Of a DNA stretch of 64,000 nt, positions 35,859 through 44,355 are shown in pieces. A program made the translations under genes and the position numbers. This DNA comes from Lysinibacillus_B sp042920265 (GTDB taxonomy: Bacteria > Bacillota > Bacilli > Bacillales_A > Planococcaceae). The notes below the pieces were generated by a model that did no database searches, was not told where the DNA came from, and saw only the letters and a program-made list of their open reading frames with translations. The first letter of the stretch is position 1; every line of letters starts with the position of its first letter. The stretch lies in assembly GCF_042920265.1 (NCBI RefSeq), contig NZ_JBDQZI010000008.1, forward strand, positions 1 to 64,000. Direction: 5' to 3'.

Positions 35859-36552
35859 AGGTTTGTTGATGCTTAAATTGTTGATACAGTTTGACAAGTG
35901 CTCGTTTTTCAATACGAGATACATAGCTTCTTGAAATAGAAAGCTGATTAGCAATTTCTTTTTGTGTTAACGGTCTGATGTTGTTTAACCCGTAACGTAA
36001 CTTAATAATTTCAAGTTCTCGCGCATCCAATACTTGTAAATATTTATAGAGTTGTTGATGGCGTTCGCGTTCTTCGATTTGTTCAATCGTTGGTTTTTCA
36101 TCGAATTGAAGTAAATCTCGAATTTGCAATGCTTGCCCGTCTTTATCTATACCAATAGGCTCGAATAAAGACACATCTTTTTGTACTTTTTTCTGTGCAC
36201 GTAAATGCATTAAAATCTCATTTTCGATACAACGTGCAGCATAAGTGGCGAGCCGTGTTTTTTTGTTTGGCGTAAAACTAGCTACGGCTTTCATTAAGCC
36301 AATTGTGCCGATTGAAATATAGTCATCTAATTGCTCATGCGGCGGGTGGAACTTTTTTACAACGTGTGCAACAAGTCGCATATTGCGTTCGATCAATTCA
36401 AGTCGTGCTTGCTCGTCGCCTGCTAAAAAACGTTCAAGTACTTGCTGTTCTTCTTCGCGTGTGAGCGGTTTAGAAAATGCCTGCCCCTTTAAATAACCAA
36501 CAAGTGAAGGGAAGTCTAGCCACAGCTGAAGAAGTGAAAGCATGATGCCCAC
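35857..36552 (-). CDS. sigK: Sporulation sigma factor SigK (pro-form)
   Basis: Late mother-cell sigma factor. N-terminal hydrophobic pro-sequence (MLSLLQLWLDFPSLVGYLK, removed by SpoIVFB in relatives) precedes the mature start GQAFSKPL. Region 2: RNMRLVAHVVKKFH, LDDYISIGTIGLMKAVASF, LATYAARCIENEILMHLR; region 4: LTQKEIANQLSISRSYVSRIEKRAL. The gene is continuous, without the skin element that splits sigK in B. subtilis. The ATG at 36561 touches its AAAGG sequence, so the GTG at 36552 (9 nt spacing) is the better start. Alternative SigE is less likely because of the pro-sequence and C-terminus. Confidence 0.9.
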   Translation of the reverse strand: MGIMLSLLQLWLDFPSLVGYLKGQAFSKPLTREEEQQVLERFLAGDEQARLELIERNMRLVAHVVKKFHPPHEQLDDYISIGTIGLMKAVASFTPNKKTRLATYAARCIENEILMHLRAQKKVQKDVSLFEPIGIDKDGQALQIRDLLQFDEKPTIEQIEERERHQQLYKYLQVLDARELEIIKLRYGLNNIRPLTQKEIANQLSISRSYVSRIEKRALVKLYQQFKHQQT

Positions 36553-36608
36553 AACAGCCATCCTTTCCTTTTTTTCAGTATATGTCGAAAGGTGGCGTAA
36601 AATGAAAG

Positions 36609-36645
36609 AAGCCGTCTAAAAGACAATTTAAGACGGCTTTTTTGC
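36609..36645. terminator. Hairpin between pssA and sigK
   Basis: AGCCGTCT and AGACGGCT pair around 13 nt. T6 follows on the plus strand and a T-rich stretch on the minus strand, so it may end pssA transcription. Confidence 0.5.
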
Positions 36646-36694
36646 GACGAAGATGGTGTCCGAACAGTCTTCACTTTCTGAACACCTCTTCCTA

Positions 36695-37234
36695 TTAGAC
36701 TTTCTTTAATGTGAATGTACTAATCATTAGGATAGCTAAAACCGGGAAGAAAAACATGTAAAAGACCGGTGACACAACATGTGCAAAGAAGAATGAAAAG
36801 GTAAGCAGTGTACCAGCAGCGGTAATAGGTAAACCGACAAAATAGCCAGTCGATTCCATTACGTTAAAGCGAGCTAAGCGAAGCGCACCACAAGCGATGT
36901 ATAAAATCGTCATAAACATTCCGGCAACACCAAAATCCATTAATGCGATTTCATACATTAATAGGGCTGGGGCTACACCGAACGATATAATATCGCCCAT
37001 CGAATCAAGCTGTTTTCCTAATTCGGATTCTTGATTATATTTTCTTGCTACTTTGCCATCATAGCGGTCTAAAAACGCGGCAATAAAAATAAATAAAACA
37101 CTATAACTATACAACTCGTTTAATGTGGCCATAATGGCAGCTCCACCAAACGACATGTTTAATATTGTAATTAAATTGGCAACGTTTGATTTAATTTTCT
37201 TCAAGGTGACATCGACCTTGTGGAGAAGAAACAT
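36695..37234 (-). CDS. pssA: CDP-diacylglycerol-serine O-phosphatidyltransferase
   Basis: A 179-aa membrane enzyme that makes phosphatidylserine from CDP-diacylglycerol and serine. The CDP-alcohol phosphotransferase motif DRYDGKVARKYNQESELGKQLDSMGD is present in parts (D-x2-DG-x2-AR-x8-G-x3-D-x3-D). About five membrane helices follow. I start at ATG 37234 with AAGGAG 8 nt upstream; the 25-codon extension lacks an SD. It is divergent from psd, the next step of phosphatidylethanolamine synthesis, across about 150 bp. Confidence 0.93.
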   Translation of the reverse strand: MFLLHKVDVTLKKIKSNVANLITILNMSFGGAAIMATLNELYSYSVLFIFIAAFLDRYDGKVARKYNQESELGKQLDSMGDIISFGVAPALLMYEIALMDFGVAGMFMTILYIACGALRLARFNVMESTGYFVGLPITAAGTLLTFSFFFAHVVSPVFYMFFFPVLAILMISTFTLKKV

Positions 37235-37386
37235 AGGAAACACTCCTTTGCACTTTACTATTATTTTATTATACTCTGAAATGAACAAAGATGGAAAGCG
37301 GATCTCTATCAATTATAAGAAAACTACTTTTCATCACATGAAATAACATTTATAATTACTTTTTATTATATCATGGGGGTACTTGG

Positions 37387-38169
37387 ATGAAAGAAAGAAT
37401 TTATCAAGGGATGATTGAACTTACTAACGGCAGGGGCAGCTCAGCCTTCTTGAAAAAAATTGCAACATCACCATATAGTAAAAAGCTTATTCGTAGCTAC
37501 AGTAAAGTATACGAGATTAACATAGATGAGGTTTCAAAAAATATAGAGAGTTTTACAAATCTGCATGAATTTTTTACCCGTTCATTAAAGCTAGACGCAC
37601 GTCCCATTGCCCAAGGTGCAACGGTATTTGCGAGTCCCGTCGATGCAAAAATTGAGGCGTTTGGTGATATTATTGATAGTATGACATTAACGGTAAAAAA
37701 TAAACCTTATTCGCTCGTCGATTTACTTGGCAGTGAACGAATGGCAGCGAACTACCGAGACGGAAAATATATTGTGTTTTACTTAAGTCCAGCTGATTAT
37801 CATCGTATTCATAGCCCAATTGATGCGGAAGTAGTTCGGCAATATGTGTTAGGACAAAAATCGTATCCGGTCAATCGACTTGGCTTAACGTACGGCAAGA
37901 AACCGATTAGCCATAATTATCGTATGATTAGTGAGCTGGCATATTCCCCGCATCGCCAAGCCGCATTCATTAAAGTGGGTGCTACGTTTGTCAATTCCAT
38001 TCAGTTAACAAATGTAACAGACGTTTGGACAAAGGGCGAAGAGGTTGGGTATTTTACATTTGGTTCAACAGTTGTCATGTTATTCGAAGAAAATGCAATT
38101 GAGTTTCATGAAAATGTTGTACAAGGCTATCCTATTCGTATGGGTGAAGCGTTTGCAAATATGTTATAA
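37387..38169 (+). CDS. psd: Phosphatidylserine decarboxylase
   Basis: A 260-aa pyruvoyl enzyme that converts phosphatidylserine to phosphatidylethanolamine. The self-cleavage site is seen as FTFGSTVVMLFE (GST in place of LGST; cleavage before Ser to give the pyruvoyl alpha chain). VDAKIEAFG, LSPADYHRIHSPID and LFEENAIEF are family blocks. SD GGGGG precedes the ATG. Divergent partner of pssA. It ends at the first base of the next upstream frame, so yqeG may be read from the same transcript. Confidence 0.94.
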   Translation: MKERIYQGMIELTNGRGSSAFLKKIATSPYSKKLIRSYSKVYEINIDEVSKNIESFTNLHEFFTRSLKLDARPIAQGATVFASPVDAKIEAFGDIIDSMTLTVKNKPYSLVDLLGSERMAANYRDGKYIVFYLSPADYHRIHSPIDAEVVRQYVLGQKSYPVNRLGLTYGKKPISHNYRMISELAYSPHRQAAFIKVGATFVNSIQLTNVTDVWTKGEEVGYFTFGSTVVMLFEENAIEFHENVVQGYPIRMGEAFANML

Positions 38170-38201
38170 TGTTAAATTATGAACGTAAGGGAGATTTTGG
38201 T

Positions 38202-38717
38202 TTGTATAATTTCTTATTGCCAGATGAATTTGTATCGACAGTATACGAAATAACACCTGAAAAGCTAAAAGCACAAGGAATACGCGGCGTAATTACAGAT
38301 TTAGATAATACACTAGTCGAGTGGGATCGTGCCGACGCGACAGAAGAACTTGCAGCGTGGTTTAAAATGATGCAAGAAGCTGGTATTCGTATTGTGATTG
38401 CATCCAATAATAACGAGGAACGTGTAAAAAGCTTTGCGGAGCCTTTAGGTATTCCGTATATTCATCGAGCGAAAAAACCACTAGGCAGTGGCTTTTACCA
38501 AGCACTTGTAAGCTTAAAATTAAAGCGTGAAGAAGTCGTGATGGTAGGCGATCAACTATTAACAGATGTCATGGGTGCAAAACGTCAAAAACTGTACACG
38601 ATTTTAGTCCGTCCGGTTGCCCAGTCGGATGGCTTTGTGACGCGCTTCAATCGTTTTGTCGAGCGTCGTGTGTTTAATGATTTAAAACGAAAAGGGATTA
38701 AAACTTGGGACAAATAA
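38202..38717 (+). CDS. yqeG: HAD-family phosphatase YqeG
   Basis: A 171-aa haloacid-dehalogenase family phosphatase (YqeG IIIA type). Motif I is ITDLDNTLVEWD, motif II IVIASNNNE, and the last motif VGDQLLTDVMGA. Relatives act on phosphatidylglycerolphosphate (PGP phosphatase, as in yeast Gep4), which fits the two phospholipid genes upstream. I prefer the TTG at 38202, with AAGGGAG 9 nt upstream; the frame from ATG 38169 overlaps psd and adds 11 residues. It opens the conserved yqeG-comEC block. Confidence 0.88.
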   Translation: MYNFLLPDEFVSTVYEITPEKLKAQGIRGVITDLDNTLVEWDRADATEELAAWFKMMQEAGIRIVIASNNNEERVKSFAEPLGIPYIHRAKKPLGSGFYQALVSLKLKREEVVMVGDQLLTDVMGAKRQKLYTILVRPVAQSDGFVTRFNRFVERRVFNDLKRKGIKTWDK

Positions 38718-38807
38718 GAAGTAGTATTTTGTTATTTGTCCATAAGTGAGGACAGCATTTTGCGCCATTTGGCACAAGATGTGTGTTACTAAGGAGGATT
38801 TACAATA

Positions 38808-39911
38808 ATGAACGAAATGCCAAATTGTATTGGCTGTGGAGCAGTAATTCAAACAGAAGATCAAACGGCGGTAGGGTATGCGCCTGTCTCATCCCTCGAA
38901 AAAGAAACAGTGATTTGTCAACGCTGTTTTCGTTTAAAAAATTACAATGAAATTCAACCAGTTAGCTTAACGGATGACGATTTTTTACGCATTTTAAACG
39001 GCCTTGGACAGCAAGAAGGCTTAATCGTAAAAATTGTTGATATTTTTGACTTTAATGGTAGTTGGTTGCCGGGACTTCACCGCTTTGTAGGGAAGAATCC
39101 TGTATTGCTTGTTGCCAATAAGGCAGACTTATTGCCGAAATCAGTAAAAGCAAATAAAGTGATTAACTGGTTAAAACGTGAAGCAAAAGCGCTTGGTTTA
39201 AATCCAGTAGATGTCATGCTTGTGTCAGCGCATAAAGGCAAAGGGATGGCTGAAGTCGTCGATGCCATTGAATCGCATCGTAATGGGAAAGATGTATTTG
39301 TTGTAGGCTGTACAAATGTGGGGAAATCCACATTTATTAACCGCATTATTAAGCGTGCGACAGGGGAGGGCGAAGTCATTACGACGTCTCATTTCCCAGG
39401 CACAACGCTTGATATGATTGAAATCCCACTTGATGATGGATCAGCGCTGTATGATACACCGGGCATTATTAACCATCACCAAATGGCACATTACTTAGAT
39501 GCGTCTGAGTTAAAATATATTATGCCGAAAAAAGAAATTAAACCAAAAGTGTATCAGCAAAATGAGGGACAAACATTATTTATCGGTGCACTTGCCCGTT
39601 TTGATTTTGTAAAGGGCGAGCGTTCGGCATTTACAGTACATGTAGCAAATGATTTACCAATTCACCGAACAAAGCTTGAAAAGGCAGATACTTTATATGC
39701 AGAGCATAAGGGTGAGCTGTTAGCACCACCGACAGCACAGCATATCGATCAACTACCAGAGCTTGTTCGCCATGAATTTTCGATTAAAGAGGGAAAAACA
39801 GACGTTGTATTCTCTGGGCTTGGCTGGATTACGGTGCAACATGCCAATGTTGTCGTGGCCGCTTATGCACCAAAAGGCGTACAAGTATTCATTCGCCCGT
39901 CGTTAATTTAA
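38808..39911 (+). CDS. yqeH: Circularly permuted GTPase YqeH
   Basis: A 367-aa ribosome-assembly GTPase for the 30S subunit. N-terminal zinc motif CIGCGAVIQ...ICQRCFRLKNYN; the GTPase motifs are permuted: NKAD (G4) and SAHKG (G5) come before GCTNVGKST (G1) and DTPG (G3). C-terminal RNA/protein-interaction domain. In B. subtilis it is essential or nearly so. SD AAGGAGG precedes the ATG. Followed at 39 bp by aroE. Confidence 0.94.
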   Translation: MNEMPNCIGCGAVIQTEDQTAVGYAPVSSLEKETVICQRCFRLKNYNEIQPVSLTDDDFLRILNGLGQQEGLIVKIVDIFDFNGSWLPGLHRFVGKNPVLLVANKADLLPKSVKANKVINWLKREAKALGLNPVDVMLVSAHKGKGMAEVVDAIESHRNGKDVFVVGCTNVGKSTFINRIIKRATGEGEVITTSHFPGTTLDMIEIPLDDGSALYDTPGIINHHQMAHYLDASELKYIMPKKEIKPKVYQQNEGQTLFIGALARFDFVKGERSAFTVHVANDLPIHRTKLEKADTLYAEHKGELLAPPTAQHIDQLPELVRHEFSIKEGKTDVVFSGLGWITVQHANVVVAAYAPKGVQVFIRPSLI

Positions 39912-39950
39912 TTGTAAGTTGTACAAGTCATGTGAAAAGGATGAGTGTAG

Positions 39951-40781
39951 ATGAAAAAATGGTTTGCGGTGATTGGAGATCCGATTGCACAATCTAAATC
40001 TCCAGACATGCATAATGCATGGTATATGGAAGCAGGTGTGGACGCGGCGTATATTCCCGTTCATGTGAAACCTGAACATTTAGAGCAGGCGGTGGCATCG
40101 TTTAAGCTACTTGGCACAAGTGGCTGGAACGTTACGATTCCCCATAAACAAACAATCATTCCATTTTTAGATGAGTTAGACGAGTTAGCAGAGAAAATGG
40201 GCGCCGTGAATACCGTTGTACGGACAGCAGAAGGCAAATTAAAAGGCTACAATACAGACGGTGTAGGTTTTGTTCGGTCGCTAGAAGAAGCGGTCGGGAC
40301 AACTCATCGTGATGAGCCTTTGCTGTTAATCGGTGCTGGTGGTGCGGCGCGCGGGATTGCGTTTGCGCTGCAACAAGCAGGCTATACAAAGATTACGATC
40401 GCCAATCGTACAGTCGCAAAAGCGCAAGCGATTATTGATGAGCTGCAAACAGGTCATGCAATATCGATGCAAGAAGCAGAAAGTGCGCTTCATACATTTA
40501 AAATATTTGTGCAAACAACACCAGCAGGGATGACAACAGGGGATTTTGACTTACCATTTTCCCTTGAAAAGTTCCCGACAGGCGCAATTGCGGCAGATAT
40601 TGTGTATAATCCATTAATGACGCCTTTTTTACTCGCGGCTGAGGAAAAAGGGGCGAAAATTGTGAACGGACTTGGTATGTTCGTGCACCAAGGGGCGATA
40701 GCGTATGAGCATTGGCTCGGCTCGTCCCCAAATACAAATGCAATGATTGCTCATCTGACAGAGCAATTAGGAGGAAAATAA
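39951..40781 (+). CDS. aroE: Shikimate dehydrogenase
   Basis: A 276-aa NADPH-dependent enzyme of the aromatic pathway (dehydroshikimate to shikimate). Visible: IGDPIAQSKSPDMHN (shikimate-binding Ser pair), NVTIPHKQT with catalytic Lys, NTDGVGF with catalytic Asp, LIGAGGAARGIAFAL for nucleotide, and NGLGMFVHQGA near the end. The order yqeH-aroE-yhbY is that of B. subtilis. SD AAAAGGATGA precedes the ATG. Confidence 0.95.
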   Translation: MKKWFAVIGDPIAQSKSPDMHNAWYMEAGVDAAYIPVHVKPEHLEQAVASFKLLGTSGWNVTIPHKQTIIPFLDELDELAEKMGAVNTVVRTAEGKLKGYNTDGVGFVRSLEEAVGTTHRDEPLLLIGAGGAARGIAFALQQAGYTKITIANRTVAKAQAIIDELQTGHAISMQEAESALHTFKIFVQTTPAGMTTGDFDLPFSLEKFPTGAIAADIVYNPLMTPFLLAAEEKGAKIVNGLGMFVHQGAIAYEHWLGSSPNTNAMIAHLTEQLGGK

Positions 40782-40786
40782 TTTTT

Positions 40787-41092
40787 ATGTTAACAGGTAA
40801 ACAAAAACGTTTTTTACGTGCTGAGGCACATCATTTAGATCCGATTTTCCAAGTAGGGAAAGGTGGCGTAAACGATGCGATGTTACGCCAATTACATGAC
40901 GTATTAGAAGTACGTGAATTAATTAAAGTGCGTATTTTAGATAATTGTGAAGAAGATAAGCATGATGTAGCGCAAGAATTAGCTCGTGGCACGCGTGCCG
41001 AATTAGTTCAATTAATTGGTTTAACAGTCGTGCTGTATAAAGAATCGCGCAATAACAAAAAAATCATACTACCAAAAGCAAATAAAAAGTAA
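40787..41092 (+). CDS. yhbY: CRM-domain RNA-binding protein YhbY
   Basis: A 101-aa single CRM-domain protein that associates with pre-50S ribosomes in relatives. Visible: MLTGKQKRFLRAEAHHLDPIFQVGKGGV, with the GxxG-like loop, and LVQLIGLTVVLYKESR at the end. I start at ATG 40787 with TAGGAGG upstream; the longer frame runs inside aroE. Five bp separate it from aroE. Confidence 0.93.
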   Translation: MLTGKQKRFLRAEAHHLDPIFQVGKGGVNDAMLRQLHDVLEVRELIKVRILDNCEEDKHDVAQELARGTRAELVQLIGLTVVLYKESRNNKKIILPKANKK

Positions 41093-41103
41093 GGTGAGGC
41101 TAG

Positions 41104-41682
41104 ATGAAAAAGGTCGGTATTTTAGGTGGTACATTTAATCCACCGCATATCGGACATTTAATGATGGCAAATGAAGCTTATCATGTATTAGGGTTAGATG
41201 AAGTGCGCTTTATGCCGAATGCCGTTCCACCACATAAGGAATCGAGCGGGGCAACAGACGAACAGCGGAAAAAAATGGTGACGCTTGCGATTGCGGACGT
41301 GCCGTATTTTGTACTGGAAACGTTTGAACTGAGGCGAGGTGGTTTATCGTATACATATGATACGATGCAGGCACTGACAAAATCTGAACCGAATGTGCAA
41401 TTTTATTTCATCATCGGCGGTGATAGTATTGATTCTCTTCACACATGGTACTGTATTGATCAATTGGTACACATTGTACAATTTGTCGGGTTTAAGCGAC
41501 CAGGAAGTGAAGGAACGACACATTATCCGATGACGATGGTGGATGCACCTCAAATCGACCTTTCATCTACTTTACTGAGAGAACGTCTCGCTCGTGGCGG
41601 TACGGTTCGTTATGTAGTACCGAAGCAAGTAGAGGCATTTATTCGAAAGGAAGGGTTATATGGAGCGAGAACATTTGCTTGA
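41104..41682 (+). CDS. nadD: Nicotinate-nucleotide adenylyltransferase
   Basis: A 192-aa nucleotidyltransferase of NAD synthesis (NaMN + ATP to deamido-NAD). Visible: GGTFNPPHIGHLMMANEA (HIGH-like motif), RFMPNAVPPHKE, FIIGGDS, and the SSTLLRERLARGG ISSTxxR motif. It overlaps yqeK by 23 nt, so the two are coupled. SD AAGGTGAGG precedes the ATG. Confidence 0.95.
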   Translation: MKKVGILGGTFNPPHIGHLMMANEAYHVLGLDEVRFMPNAVPPHKESSGATDEQRKKMVTLAIADVPYFVLETFELRRGGLSYTYDTMQALTKSEPNVQFYFIIGGDSIDSLHTWYCIDQLVHIVQFVGFKRPGSEGTTHYPMTMVDAPQIDLSSTLLRERLARGGTVRYVVPKQVEAFIRKEGLYGARTFA

Positions 41683-42223
41683 TTATATCCGTCCACGAAT
41701 GCCAGAAAAGCGTTATATTCATACGCTTGGTGTGATGGAAACAGCGATAGCGCTGGCAAATCGCTATGGTGAAGATGTTAAAAAAGCTGAAATGGCAGCG
41801 ATTTTACATGACGTAGCAAAATTTGAAGATGAAGAAGGCATGCGCGATATTGTGCGTCACAATGGGTTAGATGGGCACTTAATTCCATGGGGTGCTGAAA
41901 TTTTACATGGCCCCATTGCCGCGTATCGTGCAGAGCATGAGTTAGGCATTCAAGATGAAGATGTATTAAATGCGATGCGTTACCATACGACGGGACGAGT
42001 AAATATGAGCAAATTAGAGCAAATTATTTATATTGCCGATATGATTGAACCGAATCGCAAATTTAATGGGGTAGAGGCGTTACGTGAAGTAGCGAAGGAA
42101 GACTTAACAAGAGCAATGCGTGCATGCATTTATCATTCTGTGAAGTTTTTAGTCGATACGGAACAAGCGATTTATCCGCTATCAATTGAGTGTTATAACC
42201 ACTATTTAGGAGAGGAACTTTAA
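41660..42223 (+). CDS. yqeK: HD-domain hydrolase YqeK (Ap4A hydrolase)
   Basis: A 187-aa HD phosphohydrolase. Ligands: H in RYIHTLGV, HD in LHDVAKF, H in LHGPIAA and YHTTGR, D in IADMIEPNR. Members split diadenosine tetraphosphate symmetrically to ADP, removing a stress nucleotide. It overlaps nadD and is followed 3 bp later by rsfS. SD AAGGAAGG lies within nadD. Confidence 0.93.
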   Translation: MEREHLLDYIRPRMPEKRYIHTLGVMETAIALANRYGEDVKKAEMAAILHDVAKFEDEEGMRDIVRHNGLDGHLIPWGAEILHGPIAAYRAEHELGIQDEDVLNAMRYHTTGRVNMSKLEQIIYIADMIEPNRKFNGVEALREVAKEDLTRAMRACIYHSVKFLVDTEQAIYPLSIECYNHYLGEEL

Positions 42224-42226
42224 TAT

Positions 42227-42574
42227 ATGAACGAAACGTTATTACAAATTTCTTATAAAGCAGCAGACGATAAACACGCGGAGGATATCGTGGTGCTAAA
42301 CATGCAAGGGATTTCTTTGCTAGCAGATTATTTTATCATCTGTCACGGGAATTCTGACCGTCAAGTACAAGCGATTGCACGTGAAATTCAAGAAAAAGCA
42401 GAAGAGAATGGCTACGAAGTAAAACGTGTGGAAGGGCTTGATTCAGCTCGCTGGGTGTTAGTTGACCTTGGAGATGTAGTGGCACACGTATTCCATAAAG
42501 ATGAGCGTGGATTCTACAATTTAGAACGTTTATGGGGAGACGCACCTCAGTTAGAAGTGCCGGGAAATGAATGA
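42227..42574 (+). CDS. rsfS: Ribosomal silencing factor RsfS
   Basis: A 115-aa protein that binds L14 on the 50S subunit and blocks subunit joining in poor nutrition. Visible: KAADDKHAEDIVVLNMQGIS, ADYFIICHGNSDRQVQAIA, and ARWVLVDLGDVVAHVFHKDERGFYNLERLWGDA. It overlaps yqeM by 4 nt. SD GGAGAGG precedes the ATG. Confidence 0.95.
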   Translation: MNETLLQISYKAADDKHAEDIVVLNMQGISLLADYFIICHGNSDRQVQAIAREIQEKAEENGYEVKRVEGLDSARWVLVDLGDVVAHVFHKDERGFYNLERLWGDAPQLEVPGNE

Positions 42575-43308
42575 GTAGCTACGAACGTTTTGCCTATGTG
42601 TATGACGAACTCATGACAGATATTCCATATGATGAATATGTTGAATGGATTCAATTGCATGCACCGATCACAGAATATCCGACACTATTAGATATCGGCT
42701 GTGGAACAGGTACGCTAACAATGAAGCTATATGACGCAGGGTATAAAGTGAGTGGCATTGACCTTTCGGAGGAAATGTTATCCGTTGCACAAGCACGTGC
42801 GCAAGAAAATGGAAAAGCCATTCCTTATTTTGCGATGTCTATGGATAAGCTAGAAGGTTTTCATGCATTAGATGTAGCAATTATTCCGATCGATTCTATT
42901 AATTATGTAACAGAGGAAGTTGCTGTTTTTGAGACATTAAAACGTACTTATGAGGCATTGCGTCAAGGTGGGCAACTATTTTTTGATGTGCATTCCTTAT
43001 TTAAAATGGACGAAATCTTTTTAGATGGTCCGTTTACATATGATGATGGGCGTGTGACGTATATTTGGCATACGGAACCAGCAGAGCATGAACACTCCGT
43101 CTATCATCAAATGAGTTTCTTTGTGGAAACGGAAAACGGCTTATACGAGCGTTTTGACGAGGAACATTTACAGCGTACATTTTCCGTAGAACAATATGTC
43201 AAGTGGCTACAAGAACTTGGTTTTACTGAAGTACATGTAACAGCCGATTGGTCATTCGAAGCACCTGAAGAAGAAAGTGAACGTATTTTTATCCGAGCAG
43301 TAAAATAA
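42571..43308 (+). CDS. yqeM: SAM-dependent methyltransferase YqeM
   Basis: A 245-aa class I methyltransferase. SAM motif I is LLDIGCGTGTLTMKL, followed by VSGIDLSEEML. The C-terminal half (YDDGRVTYIWHTEP...) is typical of the YqeM family, whose substrate is not known. The gene overlaps rsfS (ATGA). In B. subtilis comER follows it; here a terminator and about 300 bp without a gene follow. Confidence 0.9.
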   Translation: MSSYERFAYVYDELMTDIPYDEYVEWIQLHAPITEYPTLLDIGCGTGTLTMKLYDAGYKVSGIDLSEEMLSVAQARAQENGKAIPYFAMSMDKLEGFHALDVAIIPIDSINYVTEEVAVFETLKRTYEALRQGGQLFFDVHSLFKMDEIFLDGPFTYDDGRVTYIWHTEPAEHEHSVYHQMSFFVETENGLYERFDEEHLQRTFSVEQYVKWLQELGFTEVHVTADWSFEAPEEESERIFIRAVK

Positions 43309-43317
43309 TCGAGAATG

Positions 43318-43358
43318 GGGGTGTCCAAACAGTTTTTACTTTCTGGACACGCCCGTTT
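43318..43358 (+). terminator. Terminator after yqeM
   Basis: GTGTCCA and TGGACAC pair around 16 nt, followed by a GCCCG stretch and T6. The stem resembles several other hairpins in the window (36656, 60167, 60284). Confidence 0.65.
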
Positions 43359-43591
43359 TTTATTTACAGTCAGTTCATCTTCTAGCAGAGCGATTGACTG
43401 TAAAATCGGACGGAGCTTACATTTTGACGGGAAAATGTAGGCTTTTGCCCGGATGTGGTAACTTTATGCCCGTATGCTCCGACGTTATAATAAGAAATTA
43501 GCTAATTCCCCCTTTTAAAAAGACGGAATATTTTGTATATTAAAAGAGACTCCATATGATGTTGCCTTCTAGATGAAAGGGTGTTTGCGTT
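43359..43591. other. Gene-free region before comEA
   Basis: About 230 bp. CTTACATTTT and AAAATGTAGG (about 43417-43434) form a small hairpin. No comER gene is present here. A typical ComK or sigma-A site was not recognised with confidence. Confidence 0.4.
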
Positions 43592-43624
43592 ATCCAGAAT
43601 CTAATTGCAAAGTATGGAAAAAGA

Positions 43625-44227
43625 GTGCTGCTGCCTAGCATTCTTTGTGTCACTGGTATTATCGCATTTACATTTTTACGTGAAGAGGAAGAACCTTCTT
43701 TTGAATTCATTACTGAAGTGGAACAGGAGCCGATTGAAGTCGTTGCACAAGAAATAGAAGTGGAACAGCAACCACAGCGCATTTTAGTCGATGTGAAAGG
43801 CGCAGTGAACTATCCCGGGGTGTATGAATTGACGGAAGCAGATCGCGTTGTCGATGCTATTAAGCTAGCGGGTGGCTATGTAGACGGTGCAAATGCGCAG
43901 CTTATTAATCATGCACAAAAGCTGCAAGACGAAATGGTCATTTATATTCCGCTTGAGGGACAAGACACGGAGCTAGACATGCAACAGTTTATTAGTAGTG
44001 CTAGTAGTTCCAGTGCTGACAGCTCTAGTAGTGGGAAAGTAAATATTAATACAGCGGATGAAACGCAACTGACAACGCTCCCTGGAATTGGACCTGCTAA
44101 AGCAAAGGCCATTATCGCTCACCGAGACGAGCACGGAAAATTTCAGGCAATCGACGGATTAAAAAATGTTACAGGAATTGGGGATAAAACATTTGAACAG
44201 TTGAAAGATTTGATTGACATAAAGTAA
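43625..44227 (+). CDS. comEA: Competence DNA receptor ComEA
   Basis: A 200-aa (as given) DNA-binding protein on the outer face of the membrane. TM helix at the start (LPSILCVTGIIAFTFL), SLBB domain (ILVDVKGAVNYPGVYEL... AIKLAGGYV), Ser-rich linker, then a tandem helix-hairpin-helix (VNINTADETQLTTLPGIGPAKAKAIIAHR... NVTGIGDKTFEQL). The GTG at 43625 lacks a good SD and would cut away the basic cytoplasmic start. The frame stays open to 43577 with AAAGGGTG at 43576-43583, but only ATC (43592) or ATT (43604) are available there. The true start is uncertain. Confidence 0.9.
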   Translation: MLLPSILCVTGIIAFTFLREEEEPSFEFITEVEQEPIEVVAQEIEVEQQPQRILVDVKGAVNYPGVYELTEADRVVDAIKLAGGYVDGANAQLINHAQKLQDEMVIYIPLEGQDTELDMQQFISSASSSSADSSSSGKVNINTADETQLTTLPGIGPAKAKAIIAHRDEHGKFQAIDGLKNVTGIGDKTFEQLKDLIDIK

Positions 44228-44355
44228 AACGGCAATTAGCGGGCGTTTTACTTGCCCGTTCATGCAGGATATAAATAGTAATTGAAAAATTGAGACATTG
44301 CCACGCGCGCACATTTTGACTAAACTATCAATAAGACAACATTGGAGGTAGTCAT

